Source: Mesorhizobium sp. 1M-11
GTDB lineage: Bacteria; Pseudomonadota; Alphaproteobacteria; Rhizobiales; Rhizobiaceae
DNA length: 56,284 nucleotides
Direction of reading: 5' to 3'
Assembly (NCBI RefSeq): GCF_001303895.1
Contig: NZ_LJSD01000012.1
Location: 1-56,284, forward strand
Part shown: piece by piece, positions 38,245 through 46,193 of the stretch
Position numbering within the stretch: position 1 is the first letter of the stretch
How the letters are laid out: every line of letters starts with the position of its first letter
Position numbers and translations under genes: made by a program
The notes under the pieces: model-generated
Databases searched by the model: none
What the model saw: the letters and a program-made list of their open reading frames with translations, nothing else
What the model was told of the DNA's origin: nothing

Positions 38245-39399
38245 GTGAACATCAGAACGCTTCTTTTAGGTTCGACTGCGGCTTTGATTGCCGTATCAGG
38301 CGCGCGCGCCGCTGACGCGGTCGTCGTCGCCGAGCCGGAACCCGCTGAATACGTCAAGATCTGCGACGTCTACGGCGCCGGCTACTTCTACATACCTGGC
38401 ACCGAGACCTGCCTGCGCGTCGGCGGATATATCCGCTACGACGCTGCGCTTGGGGATCGAGGCACTTTCGATGGCGCCAAGACCAACGACCGCCTCAATG
38501 GCAAGGAACAGGATACCTGGAACAAGAACACCCGCTTCACGCTGAAGACCTGGACCGGTCAGGAGACCGAACTCGGCACCCTGAAGACCTACACCGAGAC
38601 TCGCTTCAACTTTGGCAACGACAACAGCAATGCCGACGCCCGTAACAGAGGCATTTCGCTGAACTTCGCCTGGATCCAGCTCGGCGGCCTGCGCGTCGGT
38701 AAGGACGAGTCGGCCTATGACACCTTCATCGGCTATGCCGGCAACGTCATCCAGGACACGATCGTTCCTTACGGCGAGTTCGACACCAACCTGATCAGCT
38801 ACACCTTCGACGCCGGCAACGGCTTCTCGGCACTCGTCTCGCTGGAACAGGGCTCGGGCAGCTATGATACCTTCGTCAAGGACGGGGCTGGCAACTGGGT
38901 TCCGGGCATCGTCGACAACACCATCGACAGCTACGCTCCGAACGTCGTGGTCGGCGCCAAGTATAGCCAGGGCTGGGGCGGCATCACTGGTGTCGTCGCC
39001 TACAATCCCAGTTGGGAAGAATGGGCCGGCAAGGTACGTCTCGACGTGAACGCCACCGATCAGATTTCCCTGTGGGTCATGGGCGGCTATGGCACCGACG
39101 ACAATGCCGCGCGCAGCTTCTACAAGCCATGGGGCGGCAATTGGGCCGTCTGGGGCGGCGGCGCCTACAAATTCAACGAGAAAACCACGTTCAATCTCCA
39201 GGCTTCGTATGACGAGCAGGAGAACCTGGGTATCGCCGCCAACGTCGCTTATCAGCTGGTTCAGGGCTTCACCGTCACGGCCGAAGTTGACTACCTCAAC
39301 GAAGGCAAGCGCGGCGATGCCGACTGGCTCGGCGACTGGACCACGACAGACAAGAAGAGCAGCGTCGGCGGCATCCTCCGCTTCCAGCGCGACTTCTAG
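38245..39399 (+). CDS. Alphaproteobacterial porin (RopA/Porin_2 type)
   Basis: A 384-residue outer-membrane beta-barrel porin for small solutes. The 22-residue signal peptide (MNIRTLLLGSTAALIAVSGARA) is followed by ADAVVVAEPEPAEYVKICDVYGAGYFYIPGTETCL, the typical rhizobial RopA beginning with a Cys pair. Alternating aromatic/polar strands run to a terminal Phe (LRFQRDF), the outer-membrane sorting signal. Translation starts at GTG 38245, with AGGGGA upstream. The long A+T-rich leader with three palindromes suggests complex regulation. Hairpins follow the stop codon. Confidence 0.93.
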   Translation: MNIRTLLLGSTAALIAVSGARAADAVVVAEPEPAEYVKICDVYGAGYFYIPGTETCLRVGGYIRYDAALGDRGTFDGAKTNDRLNGKEQDTWNKNTRFTLKTWTGQETELGTLKTYTETRFNFGNDNSNADARNRGISLNFAWIQLGGLRVGKDESAYDTFIGYAGNVIQDTIVPYGEFDTNLISYTFDAGNGFSALVSLEQGSGSYDTFVKDGAGNWVPGIVDNTIDSYAPNVVVGAKYSQGWGGITGVVAYNPSWEEWAGKVRLDVNATDQISLWVMGGYGTDDNAARSFYKPWGGNWAVWGGGAYKFNEKTTFNLQASYDEQENLGIAANVAYQLVQGFTVTAEVDYLNEGKRGDADWLGDWTTTDKKSSVGGILRFQRDF

Positions 39400-39456
39400 G
39401 AAGTTTCTCCTTTAGCGGGTGCCGGTTTGACCTCCAGTCATTCGCTCTTTTTATCG

Positions 39457-39503
39457 AGGTGAGAAATCACCTGAGATCGGCCTGGACTGTCTCGGCCGAT
39501 CTC
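39457..39503 (+). terminator. Tandem hairpins after the porin gene
   Basis: AGGTGA-GAAA-TCACCT (39457-39472) is directly followed by GAGATCGGCC / GGCCGATCTC (39473-39482 with 39494-39503). They lie about 60 bp after the porin stop and are likely terminator or mRNA-stabilising structures. No long T-tract follows. Confidence 0.55.
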
Positions 39504-39642
39504 CTCGAAAGTTCTCGGCCCCCGGTCCTCCAGGACTCATGCAGGCCGAACGAACCAGGACTGCAGGTTGGGACATCCTGATGCCGTCGTCCCACGAGCA
39601 ACTTCGGCTCGACCTTTTCGGCGCAGACGACATCGATGATCC

Positions 39643-39684
39643 AGCTGAACCGCGGCCGCCACCCCTGTCGGCCGCGGTTCAGCT
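39643..39684. repeat. Perfect 16-bp inverted repeat
   Basis: AGCTGAACCGCGGCCG (39643-39658) and CGGCCGCGGTTCAGCT (39669-39684) pair perfectly around a 10-base loop, CCACCCCTGT. The flank TTTGG is only weakly T-rich. It may be a second terminator or part of a repeat or small RNA. Confidence 0.65.
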
Positions 39685-39967
39685 TTGGCTGCAAGAGGCA
39701 CTTCGGAACGTTGCAGGCGAATCCGGTCGTAACATTTCCGTGTTGCGGGAACTCCCTTTCCCCGCCTGCATTTTTCGTTTGCCGGATCGGGAACTCCGGC
39801 GAGGTCAACACCACCAAATGGAAGCGGATGATCGATCAGTGGAGCATGCTGTGGGAGGGACCTCGTCTGTTCCCATTCATGACAGGGCTATCTTCTTTTC
39901 TTCCAGGCCTCTTCGGAAGCTATCGGGGTGCCGCGACTTCAGTGGATGATATGCGGACAGGTCGACA

Positions 39968-40420
39968 ATGGAAGAACAGGAAAGCCCGATCACAATTTTC
40001 GAAGACATGGGGGAGATAGTCAGGCGTCTACAGGACATCTACGAAATCGCACTGCAGGGTACGGGTCTCTCGCTGGCAGAAGGCGCGACCCTGTACCGGA
40101 TAGCGCACGGCGGCGCCAACAGTCAGAAGATGCTGGCCGACAAACTGCGGATCGAAACACCAACCTTTGCACGTCTGGCCAGAAGGCTTGAGATCAGGGG
40201 ACTGATCCGGCGCTTCGAAGATGACAGCGACCGTCGCGTCAAGCAGCTGTTCGTTACCACCGAAGGCATGGCGCTGGTCTCGAAACTCACCGAGAAAGTC
40301 GCCGCCGATACAGCGCAATTGCTGGCCTGCTTCGGTCGGGCCGAGCTGGAAGCCACGAAAGCGGTTGTCAGAGGCATCTCGACAAATATCGGTGCCCTTG
40401 CGCGCGACAGAGTAAGATAG
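39968..40420 (+). CDS. MarR family transcriptional regulator
   Basis: A 150-residue winged-helix regulator. The helix-turn-helix and wing are at about 45-100 (GATLYRIAHGGANSQKMLADKLRIETPTFARLARRLEIRGLIRRFEDDSDRRVKQLFVT), with the typical D-x-R-x-x-K wing. N- and C-terminal helices would form the dimer interface. It is followed 167 bp downstream by the chaA-like gene on the same strand. Whether it controls the antiporter is unclear. Confidence 0.9.
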   Translation: MEEQESPITIFEDMGEIVRRLQDIYEIALQGTGLSLAEGATLYRIAHGGANSQKMLADKLRIETPTFARLARRLEIRGLIRRFEDDSDRRVKQLFVTTEGMALVSKLTEKVAADTAQLLACFGRAELEATKAVVRGISTNIGALARDRVR

Positions 40421-40587
40421 CGTCATCCCACACCACCGGCGCATTCCCGGTTGCCACCCAGGCACATTGGGCGGCAGCGCTTTTGCGCCGGTATCGGCCG
40501 GTCGCGAATGTACAGGACGGCCCTCTTCCACTACCTTCGCTGCCGACACCGTCAAACCTGCAATAATCTCCGTCGCTTAAGGAACAC

Positions 40588-41694
40588 ATGGCTCTCGACC
40601 ACCACACGACAATACCGTTCTGGACCTGGGCAGCGCCGGCGGCGGCACTCGTGCTGGTTGCCTTCAAATATGCGGGGCTGGTTTCAGACGATTCGACGCT
40701 GGTGATCATCCTTGCAGCAATTGCGCTCGGTGCGTCGGTGTTTGCATCCGTGCACCACGCGGAGATCCTGGCGTTGAGGGTCGGCGAGCCGATGGGCTCG
40801 ATCATCCTGGCGGCCGCGGTGACGATCCTGGAAGTCGGGTTGATCGTCTCCATCATGCTTGCCGGCTCGGAGGGGAGCGAGTCCGTGGCGCGCGACACGG
40901 TGTTTTCGGCGCTGATGATCGTGCTCAACTGCGTGATCGGACTTTGCCTGGTGTTCGGCGGCCAACGGCATCACGAGCAGACGTTCCAGCTCAATGCCGC
41001 GTCCGCCTCGCTTGCCGTGCTCGGCACGCTGGCAGTCATCGTGCTGGTGCTGCCGAATTTCGTCTCGGCGGGCGGCCCGCAGCAATTCTCGTCCATCCAG
41101 TTGCTGGTCGTCGGCGTGGTCCTGCTGGTTCTCTACGCGGTCTTCGTCTTCATCCAGACGATCAAGCATCGCGACTATTTCATGGACGTTCCCGTCGCCG
41201 GACAGGATCCCGACGAGACGCCTCTCGAACCACCCACATCCAAGGTGACTTTGGTGAGTGCCGTGATGCTTCCGCTCTCGCTGCTTGTCGTGATCCTGTT
41301 GGCGAAGGTGCTGTCACATCCGCTTGAGAACCTTGTCGCGGCCGCCGGCCTTCCCCAGGCTGTCGTCGGTGTCGTCATCGCAACGCTGGTGCTGTTGCCC
41401 GAAGGCATCGCCTCGGTACGCGCCGCGCTTCTGAACCGGCTGCAGAACAGCGTGAACCTCGTGCTCGGCTCAGCGCTCGCCAGCATCGGCATGACGATCC
41501 CGGTTGTCGCCGCCGTCGCCGTGCTGACGGACAGGAAGCTCGCCTTGGGCCTGAGCCCGGCTTCCATGGTGCTGCTGCTGCTGACGCTTTTCGTCAGCAC
41601 GCTCACATTGGGAACCGGACGCACCACCGTGCTGCAAGGCGCGGTGCACCTCGGCATCTTCGTCATGTTCCTGCTGATCACGGCGGTGCCGTAG
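40588..41694 (+). CDS. chaA: Calcium/cation:proton antiporter, ChaA type
   Basis: A 368-residue CaCA-family exchanger with about 11 membrane helices. The two alpha-repeats contain the acidic signature residues: VGEPMGSIILAAAVTILEVGLIVS (about 66-89) and VIATLVLLPEGIASVRAALLNRLQNSVNLVLGSALASIGMTIP (about 265-307). A short hydrophilic loop (QDPDETPLEPPTSK, about 208-221) divides the halves. It exports Ca2+ or Na+/K+ in exchange for protons. Confidence 0.92.
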   Translation: MALDHHTTIPFWTWAAPAAALVLVAFKYAGLVSDDSTLVIILAAIALGASVFASVHHAEILALRVGEPMGSIILAAAVTILEVGLIVSIMLAGSEGSESVARDTVFSALMIVLNCVIGLCLVFGGQRHHEQTFQLNAASASLAVLGTLAVIVLVLPNFVSAGGPQQFSSIQLLVVGVVLLVLYAVFVFIQTIKHRDYFMDVPVAGQDPDETPLEPPTSKVTLVSAVMLPLSLLVVILLAKVLSHPLENLVAAAGLPQAVVGVVIATLVLLPEGIASVRAALLNRLQNSVNLVLGSALASIGMTIPVVAAVAVLTDRKLALGLSPASMVLLLLTLFVSTLTLGTGRTTVLQGAVHLGIFVMFLLITAVP

Positions 41695-41717
41695 ACAACA
41701 AGCCACCGGGTGCTTTG

Positions 41718-42203
41718 TCAGCGACCGTGGAAAGCCACGTGCAACTGCCGCACTTGTTCCGCAAGCTCGGGAACCGGACCTTCGACCGCAATGCCTTCGA
41801 CGACGCTTTCGATCGGCAAGGCCCGAACCCGGGAAGCACTCACCCCGAGCTCGGCGAGCCAGGCGGTCAGCTGTTTCGTCGAACTGGCGTAGACGATACG
41901 ACCCAGCCCCACCCAGCCATGAGCTGCGGAACACATCGGGCAGTGTTCGCCTGACGTGTAGACGGTCGCGACAGCACGCTCTTCCGGCGTCATGTTGTTG
42001 GCGGCCCAGCGCGCGATCGCGAACTCGGGATGCTGGGTATGATCGCCGCCCGCGACATGGTTGTGATCTTCGAACAGCACATCGCCAGCGCCGGACACCA
42101 GGATCGAGCCGAAAGGTTCGTCGCCCGTGTCCAGGGCGGTTCTCGCCAGGTCGACACAGCGGCGCAGGTGCTTCAGGTCAACGTCGTTCATCGCGGCATC
42201 CAA
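41718..42203 (-). CDS. Nucleoside/cytidine-type deaminase
   Basis: A 161-residue zinc deaminase of the CMP/dCMP deaminase fold. The zinc site is formed by His and Glu in HPEFAIARWA (about 58-67; the usual HAE is HPE here) and two Cys in HCPMCSAAHGW (about 92-102). The length and GDEPFGSILV near residue 27 resemble guanine deaminases and tRNA-adenosine deaminase relatives. The exact base specificity is not decidable. The start may be 42203 or the Met at 42191 (MNDVDLKHL). It is convergent with chaA. Confidence 0.88.
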   Translation of the reverse strand: MDAAMNDVDLKHLRRCVDLARTALDTGDEPFGSILVSGAGDVLFEDHNHVAGGDHTQHPEFAIARWAANNMTPEERAVATVYTSGEHCPMCSAAHGWVGLGRIVYASSTKQLTAWLAELGVSASRVRALPIESVVEGIAVEGPVPELAEQVRQLHVAFHGR

Positions 42204-42307
42204 TTCTCAAACGGGGACGATCTTGCCAGATGGAGGCATCCGTGACCGGCATTCCCCGGCTGGCGGACAACTCTAACTGGACTGCGGCTTGCCTGCCACC
42301 CAAACGC

Positions 42308-43012
42308 TCAGATTGTGGCTACCCACGCCCTGGCGATCGCAAGGCCTGACTGGTCGGCCAGCGCGGCATTGCGGGCAGCCTCTGCCGGAAGCCGATCCGG
42401 CCAATCGGGCCAGCGCGCAGTTACGGTTTCGGCAAAGGCGGTTGTCCAGTAGTCGACCACAGCTCGATCGGCCTCGAAATGGAACTGGAAGGCGTAGACG
42501 GCGCGGCCGAGACGGAACGCCTGGTTCTCGGCCACCATGCTCGAGGCCAGCCGCACGGCGCTGGGCGGCAAGGTGAAGGTGTCGTCGTGCCACTGGAAGA
42601 TCGGGAAGGCTACCGGCATTGCGCCGAGAACGGCGTCGGTCTTGGCCTCGTCGGTCAAGGTCACACCGTGCCAGCCGAATTCGGAGGCGCCGCCGACCTG
42701 GTTCATGCCGCCGAAGGCGCGCGCCAGAAGCTGGCTGCCGAGGCAGATGCCGAGCACCGAGCGATCCTTATGCGCGAAGTCGCGGATAAGGTCGAGCAAT
42801 TCGGGAAAATAGGGATGGCTGTCGTCGGCAAGCGCATTCTGGCCGCCGCCGAACATCACCAGCGCGTCATGTTCGCTGGCGTCCTTCGGCAACCGGTCGC
42901 CAAGATAGGCCTTGCGGACATCGATCTCGGCCTTGGCTTCGGCGAGCGCCGCTCCGACGTTGCCGAGGTCCGTGCCCTGATAATTCTCGACGACAAGAAC
43001 CCGCATGACCAT
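42308..43012 (-). CDS. Class I glutamine amidotransferase-like protein
   Basis: A 234-residue GATase1 domain. The nucleophile elbow is GICLGSQLLA (Cys near 90), and the catalytic His/Glu are in FQFHFE (about 173-178). It is a stand-alone domain like GMP-synthase-related amidotransferases and putative gamma-glutamyl hydrolases of rhizobia. The substrate is unknown. The Met at 43006 (MRVLVVENYQG) is an alternative start. It is divergent from the Cys-rich gene at 43099. Confidence 0.9.
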   Translation of the reverse strand: MVMRVLVVENYQGTDLGNVGAALAEAKAEIDVRKAYLGDRLPKDASEHDALVMFGGGQNALADDSHPYFPELLDLIRDFAHKDRSVLGICLGSQLLARAFGGMNQVGGASEFGWHGVTLTDEAKTDAVLGAMPVAFPIFQWHDDTFTLPPSAVRLASSMVAENQAFRLGRAVYAFQFHFEADRAVVDYWTTAFAETVTARWPDWPDRLPAEAARNAALADQSGLAIARAWVATI

Positions 43013-43098
43013 CCTGACATGAATTGCACTGGTGGTTGCGTATCATGGCAGCAAAGCACTGGCCAAGCGCCGGTGCCGGACAGGAACGGAAAAAGCCT

Positions 43099-43767
43099 AT
43101 GCCACTGCAGAACCGGGTCGATCCATTCGGTGCCATCCACGCCGTGCCGGAACGCGGACTGTTCACCGGCAATCGCGGCATCATCCACGACCCGGAAACG
43201 AAGACGCTGCTGAAAAAACGCTGGGCGCTGCCGGCCTGGATCATCTGCGTCTGCGAGTATCAGGGCCGCAGGCGCGAGCCGATGGGACGCAACCGGCCTG
43301 GGGGCAAAGCCGGCTGGACCGAGCTGTTTTTTCTCGACGAGCCGACCGCACTCGCCGCCGGACACCGGCCCTGCTTCTTCTGCCAGCGGGCACGGGCGAC
43401 CGAATTCCTTCGCTGTTTTGGCGAAACCGCCGCCATCGCGGAGCCACGTGCGCCGCAGGTGGACGCGCGGCTGCACAAGGAACGTTTCGCTTCGTCCCGC
43501 AAGCCTCTGCCACCGATACAAGCGGAAGAGATCGCACGCCTGCCGGATGGCGCGATGGTCGCCGTCGGCGGCATGCCTTTCGCCGTGCGTGGCGGTGTAT
43601 TGCTGCGCTGGAGCTTTGCGGGATACGGAAAACCGGTCGGCATCGAGACCGCAACAAGAGGCAGCACAGCGCTTGCGCTCATCACCCCTGCGACAACGGT
43701 TGCCGTGCTTGCCGCCGGCTTCGCGCCGATCTGGCATGCCAGTGCGGGAGGTGATCAGGCGCCGTAG
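43099..43767 (+). CDS. Uncharacterised protein with CxC and RPCxxC cysteines
   Basis: A 222-residue protein I cannot assign to a family. Cys50 and Cys52 (WIICVCEYQG) and Cys92/Cys95 (LAAGHRPCFFCQRA) could bind one zinc. The stretch ELFFLDEPTALAAGHRPCFFC is reminiscent of the zinc-binding region of Ada methyltransferases (FF...EAxAAGFRPCKRC). The rest, including RLHKERFASSRKPLPPIQAEEIARLPDGAMVAVGG, shows no motif. I chose the ATG at 43099; the frame opens at 43024. The Ada resemblance is suggestive only. Confidence 0.6.
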   Translation: MPLQNRVDPFGAIHAVPERGLFTGNRGIIHDPETKTLLKKRWALPAWIICVCEYQGRRREPMGRNRPGGKAGWTELFFLDEPTALAAGHRPCFFCQRARATEFLRCFGETAAIAEPRAPQVDARLHKERFASSRKPLPPIQAEEIARLPDGAMVAVGGMPFAVRGGVLLRWSFAGYGKPVGIETATRGSTALALITPATTVAVLAAGFAPIWHASAGGDQAP

Positions 43768-43786
43768 TCTGGCAAGGTAGTCCCCG

Positions 43787-44164
43787 TCACGCGCGCAGGC
43801 GGATCAGCGGCCGTGACTTGTCCTGGACAACGCTCGGGCGCATGGCGATACGGCGCTCCTGCGCCTTACCCCAGGCGGACATGACGCCGACCGCCTCGTT
43901 GAGGGTACGCCCGACATCCGTCACCGAATATTCGACCTTCTGCACCGCGCCGGGAAAAACCTCACGCCTGACCAGGCCATCGACCTCCATCTCGCGCAGT
44001 TGCTGGGCCAGCACCTTTTCGCTGACGCCCGGCAGCAGCCGGCGCAATTCGCCGAACCGGCGCGGTGCCAGGTTGATCTCCCACAGGATCGCCGTCTTCC
44101 ACTTGCCGCCGATGGCGTTCAGCGCCGTGGCAAAACCGCATTCGTCGGCCTCGAGATGTTTCAT
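43787..44164 (-). CDS. HxlR family transcriptional regulator
   Basis: A 125-residue winged-helix protein. The conserved beginning (CGFATALNAIGGKWKTAILWEINLAPRRFGELRRLLPGVSEKVLAQQLREMEVDGLVRREVFP) is typical of HxlR, which regulates formaldehyde, quinone or redox-stress genes. Cys9 is in the position often used for redox sensing. It is divergent from a GFA-family gene. The inverted repeat GCACTT/AAGTGC at 44210-44227 lies between them. Confidence 0.92.
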   Translation of the reverse strand: MKHLEADECGFATALNAIGGKWKTAILWEINLAPRRFGELRRLLPGVSEKVLAQQLREMEVDGLVRREVFPGAVQKVEYSVTDVGRTLNEAVGVMSAWGKAQERRIAMRPSVVQDKSRPLIRLRA

Positions 44165-44209
44165 GTCTTCCTCCGGTTCCGGTCGCGCCGTCTCCGATCG
44201 GCCGGGTCG

Positions 44210-44227
44210 GCACTTACTTCAAAGTGC
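44210..44227. promoter_or_regulatory. Putative HxlR operator
   Basis: GCACTT (44210-44215) and AAGTGC (44222-44227) are inverted around six bases, in the gap between the divergent HxlR and GFA genes. Assignment to HxlR is by position. Confidence 0.45.
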
Positions 44228-44355
44228 GTAATTTACCCTCGGACTGGGAACGACCTATCACGACAATCAGGTTTGACGAGAGGTATGGGCGCAACCGGGT
44301 CGCGGCAAGGCGCTCAAGGCGGCCTGGCCGATACCTCCTGACAGGATCGGCAGGA

Positions 44356-44790
44356 ATGGACAGTGTGAAAACGACGGAACGACCGGGAGATCTCAAGACC
44401 AGAACCGCGCGCTGCGGCTGCGGCGGGCTGGCTGTCACCGTCGCGGGCGAGCCACGCAGCGTCTATGCCTGCGCCTGCGTGGAATGCCAGCGCGCCACCG
44501 GAACCGCCTTTTCCTACCGCGCGGTCTTCGCCGATGACGCGGTGAAGGCGGTTGAAGGTAAGCGCCGGACGTGGCGCCGCACCGGTGATGCGGGACGCTG
44601 GGTGGAGCAGACGTTCTGCCCGACTTGCGGCGCGTTGGTATTCATGACTGGAGAGGGCTTGCCCGGCGCGGTCTCCGTCTCGGTCGGCTGCTTCGCCGAT
44701 CCGGACTTCGCGCCGCCAGCGACGCTGTTTCGTGCCCGGCGCAAGCATCGCTGGTTCGATCCCGGGCCTCAGACGCGCATAAGCGAATAA
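44356..44790 (+). CDS. GFA (glutathione-dependent formaldehyde-activating) family protein
   Basis: A 144-residue zinc protein of the GFA/CENP-V fold. Cysteine clusters are RCGCGG (about 19-24), YACACVECQRATG (about 37-49) and TFCPTCGA (about 87-94), the standard two-zinc arrangement. True Gfa activity is doubtful for many members. I chose the ATG at 44356 (MDSVKTTERPG), with AGGA just upstream; the frame opens from a GTG at 44224. It faces a second GFA gene with only a few bases between their stops. Confidence 0.88.
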   Translation: MDSVKTTERPGDLKTRTARCGCGGLAVTVAGEPRSVYACACVECQRATGTAFSYRAVFADDAVKAVEGKRRTWRRTGDAGRWVEQTFCPTCGALVFMTGEGLPGAVSVSVGCFADPDFAPPATLFRARRKHRWFDPGPQTRISE

Positions 44791-44793
44791 GCG

Positions 44794-45189
44794 CTACTCC
44801 AGCGTTTCCTGACCGACCGAAGGGACATTCGGCAGTTCGTAATAGTCGCCGGCGCATTCCGGATAGAGCTGACTTTCCATCCTGAGGCCGGTAGGCCCGT
44901 CGATCGTGCCTGCCCATACCGAAAGCCGATCGCTTTCGAAGCGGCGCCAGAACAGGTTGGAGCCGCACACCTTGCAGAAGCCGCGTTCGGCAATGTCCGA
45001 GGAGCGGAACCAGGTCAGCGTGTCGCCTTCGATCACCGCATCGGCGGCAGCCACCTGCGTTGCCGCGACATAGTGCCCTGAGGTCTTGCGACATTGCACG
45101 CAATGGCAGGCGACGACCGGGCGCAGTTCGCCGCGCAGTTCATAGGTGGTGCCACCGCACAGGCAGCCGCCGCGCGTGATCTTGCTCAT
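44794..45189 (-). CDS. GFA family protein, second copy
   Basis: A 131-residue GFA-fold zinc protein with GGCLCGGTTYEL (N-terminus), VACHCVQCRKTSG (about 26-38) and GFCKVCGSNLFWRR (about 70-83), giving all the expected cysteines. It is convergent with the GFA gene at 44356, with 3 bp between the two. The two proteins are clearly different in sequence, so this is not a recent tandem copy. Confidence 0.9.
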   Translation of the reverse strand: MSKITRGGCLCGGTTYELRGELRPVVACHCVQCRKTSGHYVAATQVAAADAVIEGDTLTWFRSSDIAERGFCKVCGSNLFWRRFESDRLSVWAGTIDGPTGLRMESQLYPECAGDYYELPNVPSVGQETLE

Positions 45190-45264
45190 GCGTGCTCTCC
45201 ATCAGCATCCGGCATGAAGCTAGGCGGACTGTTTGACTGGCGATGAGACAAAACCGACGCCTAG

Positions 45265-45350
45265 TGCAATTCCAGCAAAAGTGCGTAGCGGTTTTGCGTC
45301 CGGAATTGCACAAAAGAGTTAGAGCGTTTCCGCCAAGCGGAAACGCTCTA
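45265..45350. repeat. RIME-type palindromic element
   Basis: TGCAATTCC (45265-45273) / GGAATTGCA (45302-45310), with GCAAAA/TTTTGC inner arms, forms the first unit. It is followed by TAGAGCGTTTCCGC (45320-45333) / GCGGAAACGCTCTA (45337-45350), a perfect 14-bp stem with loop CAA. The layout matches rhizobial intergenic mosaic elements. It lies between the second GFA gene and rsmE. Confidence 0.8.
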
Positions 45351-45417
45351 GGCGTCGTTGCCGGCAATGCGGTCAGCCCTGCTTGACCTTCGGCAAGGCC
45401 TGCCGCATTGCTCGGCC

Positions 45418-46149
45418 ATGCGCGCCAACTACAAAATGCAACGGCTATTCGTGTCCGACGATCTGTCGGCCGGTGTCGAGTTCGAACCGGACACCCAGCA
45501 GAGCCATTATCTGATGCATGTGCTTCGCCTCGGCGAAGGCGCCGAGATCCTGGCCTTCAACGGCCGCGACGGCGAATGGACGGCCGCGATCACCGCCAAG
45601 ACCAAGAAGGCGGTGCGGCTGACCGTGCGGGTGCAGCAGCGCGAGCAGCCGCCGCTGCCCGATCTGGTCTATTGTTTCGCGCCGCTGAAGGTCGGCCGGC
45701 AGGACTATCTCATCCAGAAGGCGGTGGAGATGGGCGCCGGCACACTGCAGCCGGTGCTGACCCAGCACACGCAGGGCAAGATCACGACAGAGCGCATGCA
45801 AGCCAACGCCGTCGAAGCCGCCGAGCAATGCGGCGTGCTGGCGGTTCCGACGGTGCGCGAGGCGGTCAAATTCGATCGGCTGCTCGCTGGCTGGGACAAG
45901 GAAAGGCGATTGGTGTTCTGCGACGAGGACGCCTCGACCAACAATCCGCTGCCGGCGCTGCAGGCGATTGCGGAAAAGAAGCTGGCACTGCTGGTCGGTC
46001 CCGAAGGCGGCTTTTCCGACGACGAGCGCCGGATGCTGCGCGCCCTGCCCTTCGTCACCGCCATTCCGCTGGGTCCGCGCATCCTGCGCGCCGACACCGC
46101 CGCTGTCGCGGCGCTGGCGGTGATGCAGGCGACGGTGGGGGATTGGTAG
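45418..46149 (+). CDS. rsmE: 16S rRNA (uracil1498-N3)-methyltransferase
   Basis: A 243-residue SPOUT methyltransferase that modifies U1498 of 16S rRNA using S-adenosylmethionine. The N-terminal PUA-like domain includes [21 protein letters not shown]. The knot-forming SAM site reads [13 protein letters not shown] (about 192-204) and [16 protein letters not shown] (about 217-232). I chose the ATG at 45418 ([13 protein letters not shown]); the frame is open from 45358. A hairpin follows at 46161-46183. Confidence 0.94.
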   Translation: MRANYKMQRLFVSDDLSAGVEFEPDTQQSHYLMHVLRLGEGAEILAFNGRDGEWTAAITAKTKKAVRLTVRVQQREQPPLPDLVYCFAPLKVGRQDYLIQKAVEMGAGTLQPVLTQHTQGKITTERMQANAVEAAEQCGVLAVPTVREAVKFDRLLAGWDKERRLVFCDEDASTNNPLPALQAIAEKKLALLVGPEGGFSDDERRMLRALPFVTAIPLGPRILRADTAAVAALAVMQATVGDW

Positions 46150-46160
46150 GAGCGCCCTTC

Positions 46161-46183
46161 CCTTCTCCCACGAGGGGAGAAGG
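46161..46183. terminator. Hairpin between rsmE and the convergent hydrolase gene
   Basis: CCTTCTCCC (46161-46169) pairs with GGGAGAAGG (46175-46183). It lies between two convergent genes and could serve both. It resembles the CTTCTCC...GGAGAAG repeats common in these genomes and has no T-tract. Confidence 0.5.
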
Positions 46184-46193
46184 AATGTGCGCC

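Larger units (their letters stand above)
39400..39967. other. Intergenic region after the porin, rich in hairpins
   Basis: No open frame here looks real: the overlapping candidates at 39467-39817, 39539-39949 and 39636-40019 have no recognisable domain or ribosome site. The stretch holds the porin terminator hairpins (39457-39503) and a perfect 16-bp stem (39643-39684). Confidence 0.5.

Noticed and set aside
39467..40019. Three overlapping frames between the porin and MarR genes
   Set aside because: They overlap on both strands, run through strong hairpins and show no protein family; none could be supported.
44790..44794. Recent tandem duplication producing the two GFA genes
   Set aside because: The proteins share only the cysteine pattern, and the genes are convergent rather than tandem.
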